A DNA stretch of 13,142 nucleotides from Oscillospiraceae bacterium (GCA_019420135.1 JAHZHS010000009.1:8017-21158), one strand, 5' to 3'. Numbered from the stretch's first letter, positions 1-6,882 are shown. A program made the numbers and translations. Notes: generated from the sequence alone by a model not told the origin.

Positions 1-330
1 GATGAATTCCAGCACCCCGAAGGGCTTGCTGATATAATCGTCGGCACCGTGGTCAAGCCCGCGCACCACGTCGATCTCGCTGGTCTTGGCCGTCACCATG
101 ATGACGGGAATGGTGCGGGTGGCCGCATCCTCCCGCAGGCGGGACAAAATGGCATAGCCGTCCTCGTCGGGCAGCATGACATCCAGGATCACCAGCTCGG
201 GCAGACGCTCGTGCACGGCATGCCAGAAGCTCTTGCCGTCGGCAAAGCCCTGGACCTCAAAATCGTTGGTCTGCAGGGCGTACTGCTCCAGCTCCCGTAT
301 GCTGGCGTCGTCCTCCACAATATAGATCAT
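1..330 (-). CDS. Response regulator receiver domain, PhoB/OmpR-like (partial)
   Basis: Only the first 110 residues lie in the window; the C-terminal output domain is beyond the left edge. The visible part is a complete-looking CheY-type receiver: acidic pocket E6/D7 in VEDD, phospho-acceptor D50 in LVILDVMLPDEDG, the switch T80 in IPVIMVTAKT, and K102 in YISKPF. The ATG at 330 follows GGAAGGGAG at a sensible distance. It starts 39 bp after the stop of the Na+/phosphate symporter gene, on the same strand, so the two are probably cotranscribed. The YISKPFGVLEF ending of the receiver is typical of OmpR/PhoB-type regulators, so a winged-helix DNA-binding domain is expected next and a sensor kinase gene may follow; neither can be seen. 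Calling it a phosphate regulator (PhoB/PhoP) rests on the neighbour and on the operator upstream. Confidence 0.93.
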   Translation of the reverse strand, partial: MIYIVEDDASIRELEQYALQTNDFEVQGFADGKSFWHAVHERLPELVILDVMLPDEDGYAILSRLREDAATRTIPVIMVTAKTSEIDVVRGLDHGADDYISKPFGVLEFI

Positions 331-369
331 TGATGCTTTTCTCCCTTCCGGCGGACCCTGCGGACCGGG

Positions 370-2193
370 TCAGTCCGCGGCGTTGCCCGCCGTCGTACCC
401 GCAGGCACGGAGACCGTTTCCTCCGGTGGGAAGGCATACCGGCCGCGGTAACGCTCGTAACGATGTTCAAATTTTTCGCTGGCACCGCTCTTGACAAAGT
501 TCAGGTACTCGTGGGTGTCGAACTTGTCCTCCGCCACCTCAATCATGGCCACTGCGATGTTGGCGCAGTGACGGGCGATGCGCTCGTAGTTGGTCAGCAG
601 GTCATCCAGCACAAATCCGTACTCGATGGTGCAGCCCCCCGCCTGCAGACGGGCAATGTGACGGGTCTTGACATCCCGGACCAGACCGTCCACCACCTGC
701 TCCAGCGGCTCGATCTTGGCAGCGGCATAGCAGTCGCCCTTCTGGAAATCGTCCACCGTGCGGTTGACGATATCCTGCACGGCAGCTTCCAGCACGTTCA
801 GGTCCTCGATGGCCTCGTGGCTAAACTGGACATTCTTGTCCCGGATTTCCCGGGCGGTCTCGATCAGATTGACCGAGTGGTCGGAGATGCGCTCAAAGTC
901 ACCGATGGTGTGCAGCAGTGTGTTGATGGCACGGTTGTCCTCCCGGGAGAGAGCCTTGCCCGACAGCTTGACCAGATAGGTGCCCAGCACGTCCTCGTAA
1001 TGGTCGACGGCTTCCTCCTTGCGCAGGACCTCGTCGGCGATGGAGTCATCCCACTTGCGGGTGGTGGACATGGCCTGCAACAGGGCGGTGCGGCAGATCT
1101 CGGCCATATCGCCGCCGGTCAGGACGGCACGGCCCACCGCCACAGACGGGGTGGAGAGCAGACGCTCGTCCAGCAAAGTGGTCTGCTCGGGGGAGGCATC
1201 CTTGCCGTCGGGGACGGTGAGGATGGCCAGCCGCTCCAGCACACGGTTGAAGGGCAGCAGGATGGCGGTGGTCACCACATTGAAGATGGTGTGCACCATG
1301 GCGATGCCGAAGGTGTTGATCTGGTCATTGAAGAAGGAAAACTGGAATATGGCGTGCAGGAGATAGAATCCGCACAGGAAAACCACCGTGCCGATGACGT
1401 TGAAATACAGGTGCACAAAGGCGGTACGCTTGGCGTTCTTGTTGGCGCCGGCGGAGGAAATCAGGGCAGTGACGGTGGTACCGATGTTCTGGCCCATAAT
1501 GATGGGCACAGCAGCGCTGAATGTCACTGCTCCGGTGGAGGACAGAGCCTGCAGAATGCCCACCGCGGCGGAGGAAGACTGCAGCACGGCGGTGAGCACC
1601 GCACCGGCCACCACGCCGAACAGCGGGTTGGTGAAAGCCAGGAACAGATCCATGAACCAGGCTTCCCCGGCCAGAGGACTCATGGAGGTGGACATGGTGT
1701 TCATACCGGCCATCAGGATGGCAAAGCCGACCATGATCTTGCCCACGCCCTGCTTGCGGTCCTTGCCCATCATATACATCCAGATGCCGATGAAGCCCAG
1801 AATAGGGCTCCAGGCATTGGGATTGAGCATCTGGGTGACGAAGTTGTCGCCTTCCAGACCGGAGAGGGAGAGCAGCCATCCGGTTACCGTGGTGCCGATA
1901 TTGGCGCCCATGATGACGCCGATGGCCTGGTGCAGCTGCATCAGACCGGAGTTGACAAAGCCAACCGCCATTACGGTAGTGGCACCGCTGGACTGAATCA
2001 CCGCCGTAACCACCATGCCCAGCAGCAGGCCTTTGATGGGGGACGAGGTCATCTTGCTCAGAATGCCCTGGAGCTTGTTGCCGGCAGTCTGTTCAAGTGC
2101 CTTGCCCATGACGTCCATGCCATACAGGAACATGGCAATGCCGCCCATCAGTGTAAAGACGTTGAACACGCTCATACCTGGGTACACTTCCAT
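370..2193 (-). CDS. Na+/phosphate symporter with C-terminal PhoU-like domain (NptA/YjbB type)
   Basis: 607 residues. The membrane half (about 8-325) holds two copies of the Na/Pi-cotransporter repeat: QSSGATT at 67-73 with GANIGTT at 96-102, and QSSSAA at 205-210 with GQNIGTT at 234-240. These paired QSS and NIGTT motifs mark the inverted repeats of the NptA/SLC34 family, which couples inward phosphate transport to sodium. Residues from about 350 to 575 are a soluble helical PhoU-like region (for example DFERISDHSVNLIE), thought in related proteins to tune transport. The start is uncertain: the ATG at 2193 has AAGAGAG very close, while the ATG at 2175 (residue 7, MSVFNVFTLMGG) matches where family members usually begin, with GGAAG about 11 bp upstream. 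The gene is followed at 39 bp by a response regulator and preceded by a PhoP-box-like operator, so phosphate starvation control is likely. Confidence 0.93.
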   Translation of the reverse strand: MEVYPGMSVFNVFTLMGGIAMFLYGMDVMGKALEQTAGNKLQGILSKMTSSPIKGLLLGMVVTAVIQSSGATTVMAVGFVNSGLMQLHQAIGVIMGANIGTTVTGWLLSLSGLEGDNFVTQMLNPNAWSPILGFIGIWMYMMGKDRKQGVGKIMVGFAILMAGMNTMSTSMSPLAGEAWFMDLFLAFTNPLFGVVAGAVLTAVLQSSSAAVGILQALSSTGAVTFSAAVPIIMGQNIGTTVTALISSAGANKNAKRTAFVHLYFNVIGTVVFLCGFYLLHAIFQFSFFNDQINTFGIAMVHTIFNVVTTAILLPFNRVLERLAILTVPDGKDASPEQTTLLDERLLSTPSVAVGRAVLTGGDMAEICRTALLQAMSTTRKWDDSIADEVLRKEEAVDHYEDVLGTYLVKLSGKALSREDNRAINTLLHTIGDFERISDHSVNLIETAREIRDKNVQFSHEAIEDLNVLEAAVQDIVNRTVDDFQKGDCYAAAKIEPLEQVVDGLVRDVKTRHIARLQAGGCTIEYGFVLDDLLTNYERIARHCANIAVAMIEVAEDKFDTHEYLNFVKSGASEKFEHRYERYRGRYAFPPEETVSVPAGTTAGNAAD

Positions 2194-2217
2194 TCTCTCT
2201 TATTTTCCAATTTTCGA

Positions 2218-2251
2218 CGCCGCCGTGCGGCGATGCGGTTTCAAAAACCGC
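2218..2251 (-). other. Two tandem hairpins in the symporter mRNA leader
   Basis: Two perfect inverted repeats lie side by side: a 6-bp stem CGCCGC/GCGGCG with a 3-nt loop at 2218-2232, and a 7-bp stem GCGGTTT/AAACCGC with a 3-nt loop at 2235-2251. They fill most of the roughly 65-nt leader between the TATAAT box and the start codon. No T-run follows on the minus strand, so they are not simple terminators. They may stabilise the mRNA or affect translation; the function is unknown. Confidence 0.5.
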
Positions 2252-2266
2252 AAGATACCGTTATCT

Positions 2267-2272
2267 ATTATA
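2267..2272 (-). promoter_or_regulatory. -10 box of the symporter/response-regulator operon
   Basis: A consensus TATAAT is read on the minus strand, giving a start of transcription near 2260. No good -35 hexamer is found 16-18 bp upstream, as expected for an activator-dependent promoter. The box overlaps a second TATAAT on the plus strand (2269-2274), so the direction is not proven by sequence alone. Confidence 0.5.
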
Positions 2273-2305
2273 ATGGAGAAAAGGTCTGTGCCGACACCAA
2301 AACGC

Positions 2306-2333
2306 CGTAAAGTATTTGTAAAATCTGTGTAAA
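2306..2333 (-). promoter_or_regulatory. PhoP-box-like operator: three TTTAC(A/G) hexamers at 11-bp period
   Basis: Read on the minus strand, TTTACA, TTTACA and TTTACG occupy 2333-2328, 2322-2317 and 2311-2306, starting exactly 11 bp apart. Direct repeats of TT(A/T)ACA-like hexamers on one face of the helix are the known binding pattern of PhoP in Bacillus and relatives. The array ends 33 bp before the TATAAT box, about -46 to -73 from the presumed start of transcription, slightly further upstream than is usual for Bacillus core PhoP boxes. With a phosphate symporter and a PhoB-like regulator downstream, autoregulation is a reasonable inference. Confidence 0.65.
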
Positions 2334-2399
2334 GTCGCCCCCGCAGCGCTGTTTTTGACCGTCCGGGTCCTCCCTGCAGCCGCCGGTTTTGCCTGCACG

Positions 2400-2428
2400 T
2401 TGCCAAAACATCGGTTCCGTGCTACCAT
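2400..2428 (+). promoter_or_regulatory. Sigma-A promoter of the CapA-like gene
   Basis: TTGCCA (2400-2405), a 17-bp spacer and TACCAT (2423-2428), placed 38 bp before the GTG start of the CapA-like lipoprotein. Five of six and four of six bases match the consensus. It is the best match in this divergent intergenic region on the plus strand. Confidence 0.5.
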
Positions 2429-2466
2429 AGCGAGAGAAAGCCACTGAAAGAAGGGAGGATCCTGCT

Positions 2467-3624
2467 GTGAACCGTCTGCTGTCCGCCCTGCTGGCAGCTC
2501 TGCTGCTGGCAGGCTGCGCCCCGTCCCCGGTGACGCCGGCGTCCACCCTCCCCCCTTCCTCCGGGGCTGCGGAAGCGGAGGTACAACCCTCCCCCACGCC
2601 CCAACCCACGCCCTCCCCCACACCGCTGCCCGCCAACTGGCACCGCATTCAGCCCGCACAGGACGGCACCGTAACCCTGGCCTTTACCGGGGACGTCAAC
2701 TTTGCCGACGACTGGTACATCATGGAGCGCTACCGGTCCAGCGGGCGGAGCAGTTTTGCCGATAACTTTTCCCCCGATCTGCTGGAGCTCATGCGCGGGG
2801 CGGACATTCTGCTGTGCAACAACGAATTCTGCCTGTCCGACCGGGGAAGCCCCATGCCGGGCAAGCTGTACACCTTCCGGGCATCCTCCTTTGACGCTGC
2901 CTACTGGTACGACATGGGGGCCGACCTGGTCTCGCTGGCCAACAACCACTGCGCCGACTACGGCACCGATGCCTTTCTGGACACGCTGGACGTGCTCAAG
3001 GATGCAGGCATCCCCTACATCGGTGCAGGGCGGGATCTGGCCGAGGCCCAGCAGGCCCAGTACTTTGTGGCCGGAGACCGCACCATCGCCTTTGTGGGGG
3101 CCACCCGGGCGGAAAAGTACATCCTGACTCCTCAGGCCACCCAGGATTCTCCCGGGGTGCTCTACACCTACGACCCCGAGGAGACGCTGGAGGCCATCCG
3201 CACCGCGGCGGACAACGCCGACTTTGTGGTGGTCTATGTCCACTGGGGCACCGAGGGTTCCACCGTCCTGGAACAGGCCCAGACCGACCTGGCCACCGCC
3301 TACGCCGAGGCCGGCGCCGACCTGATTGTAGGGTCCCATCCCCATATCCTGCAGGGGGCGGGCTGGCGGGGAGATGTGCCGGTCTTTTACAGCCTGGGCA
3401 ACTTCTGGTTCAACATGGAGACCCAGGATACCGCCCTGCTCTGCGTCACCCTGGAGGCGGACGACAGTCTGACCTGCCGCCTGCGCCCCTGTCTGCAGTC
3501 GGGCGGCGTCACCTCCCTGATGACCGCCCCTGACGACATCGCCTCGGTGCTGGACGACCTCAATGCCGTGATGGAGAGCGGCAGCTTTGCCCCCGACGGC
3601 ACCCTGCTGTCCCCGGACGGCTGA
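2467..3624 (+). CDS. CapA-family metallophosphoesterase-fold lipoprotein
   Basis: 385 residues, exported and lipid-anchored: a lipobox LLAGC puts the acylated cysteine at residue 17. A Pro/Ser/Thr-rich spacer (about 18-57) then holds the domain away from the membrane. The rest is a PGA_cap (CapA) domain of the calcineurin-like phosphoesterase fold, with GDVNF at 75-79, NNE at 118-120, LANNH at 157-161, HWG at 259-261 and SHPH at 290-293 as probable metal ligands. CapA proteins are tied to poly-gamma-glutamate capsule making, but most relatives in Clostridia stand alone and their substrates are unknown; no capB or capC genes are nearby here. The GTG start is supported by AGGGAGG at 2452-2458, 8 bp upstream. 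The gene is monocistronic, with its own promoter and a terminator 37 bp past the stop. Confidence 0.92.
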   Translation: MNRLLSALLAALLLAGCAPSPVTPASTLPPSSGAAEAEVQPSPTPQPTPSPTPLPANWHRIQPAQDGTVTLAFTGDVNFADDWYIMERYRSSGRSSFADNFSPDLLELMRGADILLCNNEFCLSDRGSPMPGKLYTFRASSFDAAYWYDMGADLVSLANNHCADYGTDAFLDTLDVLKDAGIPYIGAGRDLAEAQQAQYFVAGDRTIAFVGATRAEKYILTPQATQDSPGVLYTYDPEETLEAIRTAADNADFVVVYVHWGTEGSTVLEQAQTDLATAYAEAGADLIVGSHPHILQGAGWRGDVPVFYSLGNFWFNMETQDTALLCVTLEADDSLTCRLRPCLQSGGVTSLMTAPDDIASVLDDLNAVMESGSFAPDGTLLSPDG

Positions 3625-3661
3625 ACGTCCTTCCCCCTGGCGCCCCGATCCATACCGCAGC

Positions 3662-3714
3662 AAAAAGCTCCGCCCCGCCGACGGGTTTTCCGTCGGGAAG
3701 GTGCGGAGCTTTTT
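3662..3714. terminator. Bidirectional terminator between the CapA-like gene and the small ORF
   Basis: A 12-bp outer stem, AAAAAGCTCCGC (3662-3673) with GCGGAGCTTTTT (3703-3714), encloses a 7-bp inner stem CCGACGG/CCGTCGG around a GTTTT loop. The A-run and T-run flank the stem on both strands, so it can end transcription from either side of these convergent genes. Confidence 0.93.
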
Positions 3715-3725
3715 TCTTTGTCCGG

Positions 3726-3986
3726 TCAGCCGTAGGGAGCTTCCTCCCGCCAGCGGACAAGGCGTTCCACCGTCTCGTCGTCCTCCACCCAGCCTTCCTT
3801 TTCGCTGGGATGGGCGTCGGGTGCGTAGCTCTGCTGTACCCCCGGGACCTGGCCCTTGAGATAAGCGCGGGCTGCCTGCTGGCGGGAAGGCACCGTCCGC
3901 CGGAGGTAACAGCTCTCGCCGGCGCAGGGCATCTGCGGGGACTGCTGGACGGGGTGGGGATCACGGTCATTTCTGGGTTGCTGCAT
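3726..3986 (-). CDS. Orphan small hypothetical protein (86 aa)
   Basis: I do not recognise this protein. It is believed real because an excellent AAAGGAGG site precedes the ATG at 3986 by 8 bp and because its stop lies 12 bp before a shared bidirectional terminator. It is hydrophilic, has no signal peptide or membrane segment, and is rich in Gln, Pro and Arg at the N-terminus. Two cysteines (MPCAGESCYL, about 19-28) are spaced CxxxxxC. The C-terminus is acidic then mixed (EGWVEDDETVERLVRWREE) and may form a helix. It is divergent from the NdpA-like gene, with a 180-bp shared upstream region. No clear promoter of its own was found on the minus strand. It may be lineage-specific. Confidence 0.7.
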   Translation of the reverse strand: MQQPRNDRDPHPVQQSPQMPCAGESCYLRRTVPSRQQAARAYLKGQVPGVQQSYAPDAHPSEKEGWVEDDETVERLVRWREEAPYG

Positions 3987-4057
3987 TGCGGGTACCTCCT
4001 TTGCCGCCGTGGGTGAAGCACAGCGGATGCGCTGCTTTCATTGTGTGCAGAAAGCCC

Positions 4058-4078
4058 GCCGTTATACCCAAAAACGGC
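4058..4078. repeat. Inverted repeat between divergent genes
   Basis: GCCGTT (4058-4063) and AACGGC (4073-4078) form a perfect 6-bp inverted repeat with a 9-bp gap, just upstream of the extended -10 of the NdpA-like gene and in the region shared with the 86-aa gene. It could be an operator; chance is also possible at this length. Confidence 0.35.
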
Positions 4079-4084
4079 AAAATG

Positions 4085-4093
4085 TGCTATACT
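4085..4093 (+). promoter_or_regulatory. Extended -10 promoter of the NdpA-like gene
   Basis: TGCTATACT is an extended -10 element (TGn plus TATACT, five of six to consensus). It lies 73 bp before the ATG at 4167. No convincing -35 hexamer is seen at 16-18 bp, which extended -10 promoters often do without. Confidence 0.5.
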
Positions 4094-4166
4094 GATAAAT
4101 ACGCCTGCCGGGCCTGTCCCGCGCCTGGGGCAGATCCGGCTGCTGCCGTCAAAGGAGAACTGTACC

Positions 4167-5171
4167 ATGGAACTGAACATCAAACGGGTCGTCTATCATA
4201 TCCTGGACACCGGCGCTTCGGAGCCGCTTCTGTCCGACCGGGAGACCGATCTGGACGCCGACCTGACCGAATATTTCACCGCCTGCCTGGAAAAGGCTTT
4301 TGCCGCCGACGACGGCCGCATGTGTGAGTTTCTGCCCGATTCCGCCTTTGCCCAGGAGCTTTCCTCCAACCAGGATTTCATCGACCTGTCCCGCCGCATC
4401 GCGGGGGTCATCTTTGAGCAGATGCTCCAGTATCCGTCCATCCCCGCAGGGGATCTGGCAGTGGTGGATTTTACGGTGGGCGGCGTGCCTTACCTGGGAG
4501 TTCTCAAGCTCAACTACCGTCCCGGCTACACCCATCAGACCCGCACCCTGGGCAATGCCCAGTACTCCGGCATGACGCCCCAGCGCACCCTGCTGCCCGG
4601 CAATCCCAAGGCCGACGAGGCCGCCCTCATTGATCTGGCCGCCATGCGCATCCGCCTGATCGAGAAGCGCTACGAGATGGACGGCAAAAAGGACTATTAC
4701 CTGTCGGGGCGGGTGTTCGGCTGCGTCCAGGCCATGCCCGAGAAAGCCAAGCTCAAGGCGGTGTGCGAGACGGCTGCCGCCGCGGTGCGGGAAGCCTACC
4801 CCGAGCCGGAATCCCTGGACGACGTGCCTCCCTTCGACGGCGGCACCGAGACGGCAGTGGACCTGATGGTCTGCAACCAGGCGGTGGACAACACCATCGC
4901 CGTGGAGGATGTGCGTGCCCGCATGCGGGAATGCTATCCCCTGGCCGCCCCCAAGTTTGAGCAGGCTCTGGCCGAGACCGGTGTGGCCGAGGACGACCGG
5001 GTCACCGTCTCCCCCGCCCGCATGCGCAAGATGGCCAGCCGCAGTTTCCGCACCGAGAGCGGCATCGAAATCAAGATCCCGGCCGAGCTGTGCAGCAGCG
5101 ACGAAGCGGTGGAGTTCATCCACACCGCCACCGGCGGACTGTCTTTGCTCATCAAGGACGTGCTGGTGTAA
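4167..5171 (+). CDS. Nucleoid-associated protein, NdpA/YejK family
   Basis: 334 residues, matching the usual length of about 335 for the 37-kDa nucleoid-associated (NdpA/YejK) family. The N-terminus LNIKRVVYHILDTG and the mid-protein LAVVDFTVGGVPYLGVLKLNYRPGYTH fit this family. YejK is found with the nucleoid in E. coli, and some relatives affect topoisomerase activity, but the role in Firmicutes is not settled. The ATG at 4167 is chosen because AAAGGAG (4151-4157) lies 9 bp upstream; the same frame is open further upstream but has no ribosome binding site there. No signal peptide or membrane segment is seen. The gene is monocistronic and ends 60 bp before the stem of a strong bidirectional terminator. 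Confidence 0.87.
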   Translation: MELNIKRVVYHILDTGASEPLLSDRETDLDADLTEYFTACLEKAFAADDGRMCEFLPDSAFAQELSSNQDFIDLSRRIAGVIFEQMLQYPSIPAGDLAVVDFTVGGVPYLGVLKLNYRPGYTHQTRTLGNAQYSGMTPQRTLLPGNPKADEAALIDLAAMRIRLIEKRYEMDGKKDYYLSGRVFGCVQAMPEKAKLKAVCETAAAAVREAYPEPESLDDVPPFDGGTETAVDLMVCNQAVDNTIAVEDVRARMRECYPLAAPKFEQALAETGVAEDDRVTVSPARMRKMASRSFRTESGIEIKIPAELCSSDEAVEFIHTATGGLSLLIKDVLV

Positions 5172-5222
5172 CTTCCCGGCGGCAGCAGCCGCAGGGACCG
5201 GAGCCCGGCCGCCGCACAAAAA

Positions 5223-5269
5223 ACATAACAAAAACCGGTCCGGCAGATTGCCGGACCGGTTTTGTTATG
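5223..5269. terminator. Bidirectional terminator between the NdpA-like and C39-like genes
   Basis: A perfect 11-bp core stem, CCGGTCCGGCA (5235-5245) with TGCCGGACCGG (5249-5259) around a GAT loop, is extended by CATAACAAAA/TTTTGTTATG with one bulged A. A-run and T-run flank it on both sides, and the two flanking genes converge on it. Confidence 0.93.
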
Positions 5270-5278
5270 CAATGGAGT

Positions 5279-6520
5279 TCACATCATCAGGCGCTGGTCT
5301 GCGGTCAGGTTGAGCTGATCCTCGTCGGAGGAATCCTCCGCGCTCACCTTGACCATCAGGGTGCCGCGGGCAGAGTTGCCGTCGCGGTCGATGGCCGTGA
5401 TGTTGATGAGGAAGCTGTCGATGCCGAGAGCCACCGACTCTGCGTCGATATGGACGGTGTAGGTGTCGTCGGGCCCCTGCTGGCCCAGCATGCTCTGGGC
5501 GAACTGCTCGCCGTCGGCCCAGGCCGAGTAGGTGACCATGGTGACCTGATCGTCGGAATCCTTGGCCGTCGACTCAATGTCGAAGCCTTCCTCCGTCAGG
5601 TTGATGGCGTTGATGTTGGACAGGGTGGGCACCGTGCCGGAATAGCTGGCAAGAGTGGTCTCACTGCTGGACACCAGCATCGTCTTCTTGAGGTTGAGGC
5701 GTCCGCCGAAATCATCATCCGCTGTCAGCAGGAAGGTATACTGGCCGGCGGACAGACTCTCGAAGGAGAGCTGATCGGCCAGGCCCGCCAGATCATAGGT
5801 CGCTGCGCCGGGCTCGGCGGTGGCGGTCTGGACAACGTTGCCGCTGTCGGTCATGACGGTCAGGTTGACCCGGGTGATGTTGCCCGGGGAGGTGATGGTA
5901 CCGGAGGGCGTGAAGCTCTCACCGGTGTGCAGGCGGGTGGGATAGGAGGCCGCCGTGGCGGTCAGGGCCTGGCCGAGGCCGCTGGAACGGTTGATGTCGC
6001 TGGCAACAAACCAGGAGGACGCCGCCCCCGAGATGGAGATGGTGGCCGAGGAGACCGGGATGCGCCCGGACGGCGCGGCGGTAGAGGGGTCGGAACAGTA
6101 GAACACACCGCCGGTATAGTCCGTCACCAGGATGGCGTGGGGCACGCTGCGGTTGTAGACTACAATGCCCTCGGGGTGTTCGCGGAGCAGTGAGATCAGC
6201 TGATCCTCCACACTCGCGTTCTTGTCAAAGTAGGCGTGCTGGACCTCGATGCCCAGCATCGAGAAGTCATGGGAGAGGCCCACATAGCTCCACGCCACAC
6301 GGCGCAGGCTGGACTCGGTGATGGAATCCCAGTTGTCAAGGCCATCTAAGTAAGCACGGCGGCGCATCATCATGGCCGCCGACGCCAGCGTGCAGGTGGA
6401 ACTGGTCTGCTGCTTTGCGTAAAATTCATTCATTGAACGCAGGTCTTCAGCAAAGGCGGCCGGTACTGCGGCAAACATCAGGCAAAGTGCCAGAAACAAT
6501 GCAAGCAGTCGTTTGTGCAT
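5279..6520 (-). CDS. Secreted C39-like cysteine peptidase with Ig-like repeats
   Basis: 413 residues. A signal peptide (KR, hydrophobic 5-18, AFA cleavage after A24) sends it out of the cell with no membrane anchor. Residues about 30-175 resemble a papain-like C39 domain: the probable catalytic cysteine is C43 in SSTCTLASAAMM, the histidine H128 in VPHAILVTDY, and the aspartate D144 in FYCSDPS. This pattern matches stand-alone secreted C39-like proteins rather than the leader-peptidase part of bacteriocin ABC exporters, as no ATPase or transmembrane part is present. Residues about 190-405 are Ser/Thr-rich beta sheet in two or more segments that look Ig-like, perhaps for binding cell wall or substrate. 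The substrate is unknown. The ATG at 6520 has AAAGGAAG upstream with a rather long 10-11 bp spacing, and a good promoter lies about 80 bp further up. Confidence 0.8.
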   Translation of the reverse strand: MHKRLLALFLALCLMFAAVPAAFAEDLRSMNEFYAKQQTSSTCTLASAAMMMRRRAYLDGLDNWDSITESSLRRVAWSYVGLSHDFSMLGIEVQHAYFDKNASVEDQLISLLREHPEGIVVYNRSVPHAILVTDYTGGVFYCSDPSTAAPSGRIPVSSATISISGAASSWFVASDINRSSGLGQALTATAASYPTRLHTGESFTPSGTITSPGNITRVNLTVMTDSGNVVQTATAEPGAATYDLAGLADQLSFESLSAGQYTFLLTADDDFGGRLNLKKTMLVSSSETTLASYSGTVPTLSNINAINLTEEGFDIESTAKDSDDQVTMVTYSAWADGEQFAQSMLGQQGPDDTYTVHIDAESVALGIDSFLINITAIDRDGNSARGTLMVKVSAEDSSDEDQLNLTADQRLMM

Positions 6521-6600
6521 GGGCGGCGGTACTTCCTTTCGTAAGAACTGTTGCTGCGGAACCCCTCGCCGGGATACCGCTTCGGGTCAACGTAATTTAT

Positions 6601-6629
6601 AGTTTACAACTTATTTACAGCACTGTCAA
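6601..6629 (-). promoter_or_regulatory. Sigma-A promoter of the C39-like gene
   Basis: On the minus strand a perfect -35 TTGACA (6629-6624), a 17-bp spacer and TAAACT (6606-6601) give a start of transcription near 6594. This leaves a leader of about 74 nt before the ATG at 6520. Confidence 0.72.
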
Positions 6630-6780
6630 TTCGACAACCTGCCGTTTTCACCGGCCAAATTTTGGCGCCGCTCCCTGCATCCTGCGGTGCCATGCGGGTT
6701 CCCGCGGGTCCCCTCCGCAGGGGTGCCCCCAAAACTTTCACATTTGTATCCCGCCGGGGCTTGTCCCTCCGCCGGGGACA

Positions 6781-6828
6781 AAACGGGCGCCGGGGCCCCT
6801 GTGCCGCAGGCGTCCCGGCGCGGGTTTT
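6781..6828. terminator. GC-rich terminator-like hairpin after the peptidoglycan-binding gene
   Basis: A perfect 8-bp stem GCGCCGGG (6787-6794) with CCCGGCGC (6814-6821) carries an inner CCTG/CAGG pair. On the minus strand it is followed by CCGTTTTG, a weak T-run 55-100 bp after the stop of the peptidoglycan-binding gene; on the plus strand TTTT follows but no gene lies upstream. Most likely the minus-strand terminator. Confidence 0.5.
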
Positions 6829-6882
6829 CCTTTTGTTTTCTTCGCTCAGACGCAATTTTCAGTCAGGTGTTTTGCCTGCCGG

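Larger units (their letters stand above)
6521..6882. other. Gene-free 362-bp region with GC-rich hairpins
   Basis: No credible coding gene lies here. The first 110 bp are the leader and promoter of the C39-like gene. The rest is GC-rich and foldable: direct repeats of CCGCCGGGG at about 6751 and 6769, a 7-bp stem TTGTCCC/GGGACAA (6761-6767 and 6775-6781), and a terminator-like hairpin at 6787-6821. ORFs across it start at TTG or ATG without ribosome binding sites. It does not match RNase P, SRP RNA, tmRNA or a riboswitch that I can recognise. Confidence 0.5.

Noticed and set aside
463..2310. Plus-strand open frame of 615 codons opposite the symporter gene
   Set aside because: No ribosome binding site and a His/Gly/Gln-rich nonsense composition typical of the antisense of a GC-rich gene; the minus-strand symporter has clear family motifs.
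2422..3663. Minus-strand open frame of 413 codons opposite the CapA-like gene
   Set aside because: Low-complexity Gly/Arg/Gln composition; it runs through the promoter and lipobox region of a well-supported plus-strand gene.
5279..6520. Bacteriocin exporter from the C39-like domain
   Set aside because: No transmembrane or ATPase domain follows, and a signal peptide is present; this is a secreted stand-alone form.
6604..6855. Arginine-rich 83-codon frame on the minus strand
   Set aside because: TTG start with no ribosome binding site, and its end overlaps the promoter of the C39-like gene.
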